Source: Euglena gracilis
Taxonomy: Eukaryota > Euglenida > Euglenophyceae > Euglenales
Reading direction: 5' to 3'
NCBI GenBank assembly: GCA_039621445.1
Contig: CP154954.1
Span: 68,886,670 to 68,950,669 of the forward strand
DNA length: 64,000 nt
In this document: positions 57,459-64,000 of the stretch, piece by piece
Numbering within the stretch: the stretch's first letter is position 1
Layout: each line of letters starts with the position of its first letter
Program-made: the position numbers and the translations under genes
Notes under the pieces: model-generated
Told to the model about the DNA's origin: nothing
What the model saw: only the letters and a program-made list of their open reading frames with translations
The model's database searches: none

Positions 57459-58123
57459 GTGTGTCCGCCCAGGGGGGGGGTGACTGACTGACTGATTTTT
57501 CTGGAAGCCCCCCCCCCCCCCGTCAGCCAGCAGAGACCAAAAGTGACCCAGCTGGCGCCAAAGGCGCCAGAAACATTTGGGGGTGGGGGGGGGGGACTTT
57601 GGCCGAAATCCATTGATTTTGAGCCATTTTGGCTGGAGTGGCCAGAGCGACCTGGGGGAAGAGGGGAAATAAACCCCCCTCCCAAGCAACGGGGCGGGGT
57701 GCCCCGTTATTGGCACCATCTTTTTGACCTTCCCCCCTGCCCCGTTATTTGGGCACCACCCATCATCATGGAATTCCCGCAGACCTTTTGTGAGGGGTGA
57801 CAAATCCTCAGATGTCGCTTCTGATGCTACTGTCCATCTGTCTCTTCTATACCTCCCCCAAAACCTGCTGTGAAGCACTCGCGGCAGCAAGCGTTGTAGA
57901 ATATTTTCGTTTTCACTAGTCTCTTGGGCAAAAAAAAAACTGAGTTTGCCCCATTATTGGAACCATCTTTTTCGGCCTGCCCCCTGCCCCGTTATTTGGG
58001 CACTGCCCACTCAAATGGCACTGTCCCGTTATTTGGGGAGGGGGTTTAGGTGACTGGCTTTTTTTTTGAAGAGTGACAATTGGTTTTTTTTGAAAGTGGA
58101 GAGTGATTTCCTTTCCTCTCCAG

Positions 58124-58199
58124 CTTCAGTATGCTTCCAATGCGCAATGCAACCATTGCTGTGTGGGTTTTTGTTTTGATTTGGCGCTGTATATTCAGG
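58124..58199 (+). CDS. Membrane-protein gene, exon g
   Basis: 76 nt after acceptor CTCTCCAG, phase 2 in and phase 0 out. Reads FSMLPMRNATIAVWVFVLIW then RCIFR, a membrane helix with a basic end. The donor GTCTGT is the same type as in the HSP90 gene. Confidence 0.5.
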
Positions 58200-58819
58200 G
58201 TCTGTGCCAGCTCCAATTTCTAAATGTGGTGCTGCAGCCAAGGGCATATTTATTATCTGCTGTGCACCACGTTCAGATCATGATCGCCTGAAGCTTTTCT
58301 TTTGGATCCCTGGAAATCCTGCACGTATGGAGATAGATGCGCGCGTGCATGAGAATGTGGTTACGCGGCATGCATTCAGACATACATCATTTTTTTCAGT
58401 TTCGTGACTCAGGGGAGGTGTGTGTCCTGGCCGAGCCCCCCTCCCCCCTGTGGGGGATGGGGTCGGTTGGGTGAGTACCCCAGAGGCAGGGTTTTTTTTC
58501 TATTTTTCGGCAGTTTGCGCCAAATTTTTTTGGACCCCACAATTGATACCCCAAAAGTGGGTCCCACGAGCCCTCCCCCCCTCCCAGGGCCCCCGGGTGG
58601 GTCCGGACCCCGGGTCCTAAAAAAAAAACTTCTGCATGTGTTTGTTTGCATGGCAAAAATTCCCCACGAGAATACAGAAATATTTGACAGTCAACCAACC
58701 ATGTGCATGCAACCAGTGCATTTGATTTTAATGCAAAGTGCGACACGTGGACCATGAAGTGGAAGGCGAGCAGTGAAAGTCAGAATGAGAGAATCGCCCC
58801 TATTTCCAACATACACGTA

Positions 58820-58864
58820 CCCACACACACACACACACACACACGCGCGCGCGCACACACACAC

Positions 58865-58934
<70 letters not shown>

Positions 58935-58998
58935 ACACCACACACACACACACACCACACCCACACACACACACACACACACACACCACACCCACACC

Positions 58999-59029
<31 letters not shown>

Positions 59030-59084
59030 ACACACACGCACACACACCACCACTCACGCACTCGCCCGCAAGCACACACACACA

Positions 59085-59129
<45 letters not shown>
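58820..59129. repeat. CA dinucleotide microsatellite, interrupted
   Basis: CA repeats with ACACCACACCC interruptions, followed directly by the tetranucleotide array. Open frames across it are artefacts. Confidence 0.98.
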
Positions 59130-59134
<5 letters not shown>

Positions 59135-59308
59135 CTCTCTCACTCACGCATGCACGCACGCACTCACTCATTTGCTCTTACTCACTCACTCGCTCACTCA
59201 CGCACTCGCTCGCTCGCTCGCTCACTCATTCACTCACTCACTCATTCACTCACTCACTCACTCACTCACTCACTCACTCACTCACTCACTCACTCACTCA
59301 CTCACTCA
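59130..59308. repeat. ACTC tetranucleotide array
   Basis: CTCT start, then ACTC repeats with occasional ATTC and GCTC variants to about 59308. Confidence 0.97.
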
Positions 59309-59476
59309 CCTGGTCTTTCTATTTGGTCGCTTAAAGAAAGCGCAGGGGGCTGATATTTTTTCCCCATCGAGCCCCTTTTGATTGACCCCCTGGCTTTGTG
59401 CAATGGCACCACCCTAAAGCCAGATTTATTGTTAATGTTCCTCATTGTTTTCGCGGTTTTTTGGGAGGTCAGGGCT

Positions 59477-59712
59477 GGGTCAATGAGTCAAATCCAACAC
59501 TGGTTGACTGGCCAGTCCGCAAAGCCGATGCTGGTCTGGCGCCAAACCTGCTGATGGTGGGCTGGATGGCGTTCTCCATCCCCCTCCTCGCCGAAGAGGA
59601 CATCCGGATCCAGAAGGGCACCGTGCTAGCGGAGGTGTTCGATGTACTGCACCGCAGCGGGAGGCTGGCCCCACCCTTCGGGGCAACTCACGACCTGCAT
59701 TGGCGGCGATGA
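59477..59712 (+). CDS. Candidate exon, unrecognised
   Basis: Open from the acceptor GAGGTCAG in phase 0 (matching exon g) to a stop at 59712. Contains LAPNLLMVGWMAFSIPLLAE and DIRIQKGTVLAEVF. A donor at GTGTTC (near 59634) or a terminal exon are both possible. Confidence 0.35.
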
Positions 59713-59928
59713 GGCACCCAGAGTGAGGTAAACGCAAGGTGGTCATCTTTGTCAGGTGAGCAGGGGAACATTGCATTCCACCCAATGCAATTTGACGTTT
59801 ACATCATCATTCGAATTAAATCATAACAATTTATGCAGTTGTATATCAAATACTCATTGCAACATCTCGTCACAAGTAGCATTTCTTTTAAACAGTTGAG
59901 GATTGTGCTATTAAGTTGTTTCAAAGGC

Positions 59929-60048
<120 letters not shown>

Positions 60049-60284
60049 GATCCTTTTGTTTTGCTTGCTGACAACAACTTGGAGGGTCGGGCCATTTCCA
60101 TCCTGCGGCCTCTGCTGCGCTGGAGCACTACATCGGGGTTGAGCTCGGCCGGAAGTATTTTGGCTGCCCAGAGCGCGTGGTGTTTTTTTTTTGCGTCCTG
60201 CACCCTCTCTCATCCAGCTTGGCCATATTTGGACGCTTATTTTGATGAAAGCTCAGCAACCCCCACCTATAATCTCGGGTGTTG

Positions 60285-60404
60285 CAGGATCTGTTTTGGC
60301 TTTTGCCGTGGGGAGCGCTCTAAGTGGGGAGGAGTGTATGTTGAGGCTCAATGTGCGGCGTTCAGTAGCCGAGACAAGTCGCCTTCACCTTCCTGTATGA
60401 TGCA
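60285..60404 (+). CDS. Candidate exon, Cys-rich, unrecognised
   Basis: Acceptor GTTGCAG, donor GTAAGT; the only frame without a stop reads ICFGFCRGERSKWGGVYVEA and continues Cys/Ser rich. No domain recognised. Confidence 0.3.
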
Positions 60405-61980
60405 CCGTAAGTCGTGCTGTCACCGTTGAAAACTGTTGTTGAAAACTGGGTGGGGGGCTTCTGTTCGGGGGGGGGGGGGGCTTCTATTCAGGGGGTTAAC
60501 ATTTTATTGGCAATGAAACACAAAGTGGAGATAAAGTGCCGTTATTTGAAGGAGCAGGGTGAGGGATAAGATTCCAGACCCTCAGGTGAACCTGCCCTGC
60601 TCGTCGTTGTCATATTTGTTGTATATCATGCTGTTATATATGATATATATGTATAGATGTGAATGTATTATAAATAATATGTATTATTGTTATATTATGT
60701 ATGATATATTATATATATTGTAGTTGTCCAACTGGGGTAAAGAACAGGGGGCTTTGGTGGTTGGTCAACACAGGTAAACACAAAAAAAGGGGGAGACAGG
60801 TGAACACAATTTTTTTTTATTGGTAAACACATAATACACAGAAAAAAAATTGGTGAACACATTAAATGAGGTCTGATTCACCATGCACTTGATATCTGCC
60901 TTAGACATTGTGACGGTTACACAACAAAAATGGTTTCCTAGCTTTTGCTTAAGGAGGAGCCTCTAGGTAAACAGGGGGCTCCAGGTAATCAGGCGGTACA
61001 CTGAAATTTTCGGCCAAAAAATAATGATCACTTAAAAATATTGTTCACCAAATTCATTTATTTCACTCAAAAAAGTTTTTGACACCATGAAACACTCGCT
61101 TGTAATGGTGTTGAGTGCATGCCATGGCTTTTCGATTGCATTCCTGCCATCCAGTGTTTTTTTTTATTGAAGCGTCTATGCCGGCTTGGGGGTGGGTTCG
61201 GGAGAGAGTGCCCGCCTCTAAGCCTCTGTAACTTTTCACTCGGGGTGTGGGTCAGGGCGCCTTTTTTTTCCCTTCAGCCAGCAGCCTTTTTCCAGCCTCG
61301 GACTCCCCTCCCCCCCCCAATCGACGAGTTTTTGTTATTATTTTGCGGTTGCCTGAAGGGCGACTGAACGCTAACTTTTTAGCTTTTGAGGATGGAAAAT
61401 TGGGCTCAAAAGTTTAATTCCTTTTTGTATAATTGGACCTTTTTCAAAGACATTTTTGCATATACATACATATTTTATCAAATCTTTTTTGTGTTCACCA
61501 AGAGTTTTTTTTATTCATTTGTGTTCACCAATTTTTTTTTGCGTTCACCTGTGTGTTCACCAAACAATTTGTGTTCACCAGCGTCTTTGTAAACACATTA
61601 AGTGCATGTCTGCGGTGAGTTGACCCCCTTCCCCCATTTGCAATTTGGATCCCTGAGTGCAAGGGGGGGGGGTGTCATTTTGGGGGTGATGGTGTGCATT
61701 GATTTTTTTGGGGGGTTTTTTTGGGGAACGGGTCTTTTTTTGAGCCTCTCGCCTGTCCAGAGAATAGACCCCCCAAATGAGCCCGAGCTCCTATTTTGGT
61801 GCTTTGCTGTAAGCGCCTGACCAGGACCAGAAGTGATTTCTCCAAAAATATTTTTGTACGACAAATGTGCTCTAATCTGACAGTTCTGTTTTTTTTGCAA
61901 TAAAGAGTGATTCTTTGCTTGAGGATAAATAATTTTTTTCAATGCTTTGTGGGATACTCCATGTTTTCTGAGAAAAGAAA
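60405..61980. other. AT-rich and GTTCACC-repeat stretch
   Basis: ATATAT arrays at 60610-60720, GGTAAACACA/GTGTTCACCA units at 60760-60860 and 61490-61590, and G-runs. No gene seen. Confidence 0.5.
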
Positions 61981-61997
61981 AATGGGTGCCTTCATCC

Positions 61998-62148
61998 CCC
62001 TCCAACGCCCTGCCCTCATACCGTCATTCTCAATTACTTGCATCTCGACCTGCTGATGCTTTTGGGTATGACGTGGATGTCCGTCTTGGTTTTCTTCTCC
62101 GTACCGATGACCAGGGGTGTGATTGCCCAACATTCACCGTCTAAGCCT
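61998..62148 (+). CDS. Candidate exon with membrane helix
   Basis: Open frame reading LHLDLLMLLGMTWMSVLVFF then SVPMTRGVIAQHSPSKP before the donor GTAAGT near 62149 (phase 1). The acceptor is unclear. Confidence 0.35.
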
Positions 62149-62835
62149 CGTAAGTATGAACCTCAAAGATGTGCACACACATGCACACACAAACACACAT
62201 ACACACGCAAGGCAAAAAAAATTCATAAACGAAATGAAGATAACACATAAAACATGAATCAACGGATATTTTCAAACAAATGGCACCCCCCAATTGCCAG
62301 GGGAGGCAGTCCAGACCCACCGGGGGGGGGGGATCTGGGTTTTTATCCTTCTGGCCCTTTGCATTTTCTTTTGCATTTTTGAGAAAATTTTGTCCAAAAA
62401 GTGTCTGAAATAGCACTTTTAGCCGATTTCGGGGGGGGGGGGCATTTTTTTTTTGGCTTGGCGCTTTGCGCCGGGCGGAAAATCGGTGACCCAGACCACA
62501 CCATTGTTTAGTTGGGGGCACCCCCTCCTTGACAGGGGGGGGGGGTTGACCCCCCACCTGCCCTCTTTCAAACCCTGGACAAAGCCATAAGGTTTCTTGC
62601 CCTGCAGAATGGAGTGCCAAGAACTTTGTGGACCCAAATGAACCTGCTCGCCCGAGTGGGTCTCTCGAGGTCTCTCAAGGTGGTGCCCCCTCCCCCCCAA
62701 GTCTCTCCTCCAGAGGATTTCACTCCCCCTGTCCCAAAAACCCTGTCCTTGTGACCCAGACGAAAAGCAATAGCCCTCGCCCAACCCCAACCCCCCAAAC
62801 CGACCCTGTCATTTTGCTCTGCCTGCCCTTTCGAT

Positions 62836-63040
62836 CCCTGGCACATGCTTGTGGTCGGGTCCCCCGCCGTTGGCTCCCCTGCGCCATCCCTGTGGATCGT
62901 CTCCCACGTCTCGACAGTCACGCCCAGCGGTTCTCTGGAGGTCCTCAGCTACGCCCTCATCATGTGCTACACCCTGGGGCTGAATTACTACTTCACTCTA
63001 CTGGCCACCAGCCTGAACTGCCTTGTACAATGTTCTGTTA
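62836..63040 (+). CDS. Candidate exon, hydrophobic, unrecognised
   Basis: Reads MLVVGSPAVGSPAPSLWIVS, then SLEVLSYALIMCYTLGLNYY and FTLLATSLNCLVQ, a probable membrane segment. Splice ends not defined. Confidence 0.3.
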
Positions 63041-63613
63041 AACCCCCCCCCCCTTTCTGCTAATCACCCTGAAGCCTAACCACCCATTTGGGCTTCGGCA
63101 TGTGTCGTTCAACCGCCCCAGGACAAGGGGGCGACGTTACAGAAGTCACTCGACAGCATCCAATTCCCTCATCAGAGCCACCAATTTATTTTTAACGTCG
63201 CCCGGCGCGAGGGCTGGAATGTCACGGACTTTTATGGGCGCCAGAAAACCTTCCATCCTAAAGTGGTGGTGGTGGTGGTGGTGCTGCTGCTGCTTGCTGT
63301 TAATGGTTAGACCTGGCCTGATTTCAGCACAGGGATGATGTGGGAGTGGCACACGTGGTATTCCAGCTCTTCACTTGGAGTCATACAACACACAAAGTCA
63401 CGCCGGAGGTCGGGTGAGGTTTTTTTTGGGGGCGATGGTGTACACGCATCATTTGTTCTCTGTTTTCCGTCTGCATCTCTGGTTCAAGGCACATTTCGGA
63501 CCTCAAAAACACAACGGAAAATAAAAGCACAAAAAACCGTGTATTATTGCAAAAAATAAAGCATGCAAATCTCCTTAACGTAATGCTGGTGGTTTGGTTA
63601 TGGATTTTGAAAA

Positions 63614-63726
63614 CTAACTGAAGTGGTGTTTGAAGATCAGGCGTTTCGCCCTGGAGTTTAATGGGTGTCTCTAACTGAGTGGTGTTTGAAGATCAGGCGT
63701 TTCGCCCTGGAGTTTAATGGGTGTCT
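63614..63726. repeat. 57-bp tandem duplication
   Basis: Two adjacent copies (63614-63670 and 63671-63726) of a unit starting CTAACTGA and containing GAAGATCAGGCGTTTCGCCC. They differ by one base. Confidence 0.95.
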
Positions 63727-64000
63727 TGTTGAATGTTCTTGCACCAGTTCTTCAAACGTATTATTCCGGGACACTGGTTCAGCTGAATCTACAACCTTGG
63801 CAAGGCTGAAGTTGGTGTGAAACACAACAACCGACAGTGGGATGCGGCGGTATGTTGTTACTGGTAAGCTCCAAAAGTGAGAGCCGGAGAGGTGCCTTAT
63901 GTTCCCCCATCAATGATAGTCCTCCTCCCCTAACGTAAGTCTACCACTGGCGACCAGATCAGGGTTCAATATAAGGAGTGCGCACAGAGCTTAGGTGGAG

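Overview
This window is nuclear DNA of a eukaryote, most likely a protist alga with a complex plastid. The genes are split into short exons by canonical GT-AG introns of 37 nt to several kb. Almost everything else is intronic or intergenic repeat: long G and C runs, palindromes, short inverted-repeat elements, microsatellites, and remnants of hAT and Helitron-type transposons. The only confidently named gene is a TRAP1-type HSP90 chaperone on the minus strand. Its N-terminal leader has a hydrophobic start, a hydroxylated/basic linker and a second hydrophobic segment followed by Arg residues. This layout is known from plastid presequences of peridinin dinoflagellates and euglenids, but every HSP90 splice donor I placed is GT, which is not typical of core dinoflagellates, so I do not name a lineage.

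Layout. Positions 1-5676 and 21195-26866 are nearly identical direct-repeat copies with a period of about 21.2 kb. The HSP90 gene starts at 28369 and runs leftwards: leader exons at 28.4-27.7 kb, ATP-binding exons at 25.9-19.1 kb, and further N-domain and middle-domain exons at 15.3-10.5 kb. The repeat duplicates two of its N-domain exons at 4.67-3.75 kb, downstream of the last recognised exon. The C-terminal exons are not in the window. Between 5.7 and 10 kb lie hAT transposase fragments (BED finger, DUF659-like core, dimerisation tail). From 28.4 to 34.4 kb there are repeats and weak gene candidates. From 41.97 to 34.4 kb on the minus strand lies a decayed Helitron-type gene (C2H2 finger, DUF6570-like and Helitron_like_N-like blocks) cut by GC-rich inserts; one internal block is inverted. 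From 42.3 to 47.9 kb there are repeats, including a perfect palindrome with 108-bp arms. From 47.9 to 63.4 kb on the plus strand lie exons of an unrecognised gene or genes. A run between 54 and 58.2 kb is linked by matching splice phases and encodes a polytopic membrane protein.

The main pattern is a set of short mobile elements that behave like intron-forming or intron-filling units. One family has termini starting CAGGG plus a T-run and 8-bp target duplications, the size typical of hAT elements, and hAT transposase remnants are present in the same window. One member sits inside an otherwise open membrane-protein exon, and removing it with one target copy restores the frame exactly. Three unrelated GC-rich inserts in the Helitron-type gene show the same frame-restoring behaviour with direct repeats of 3, 4 and 9 bp.
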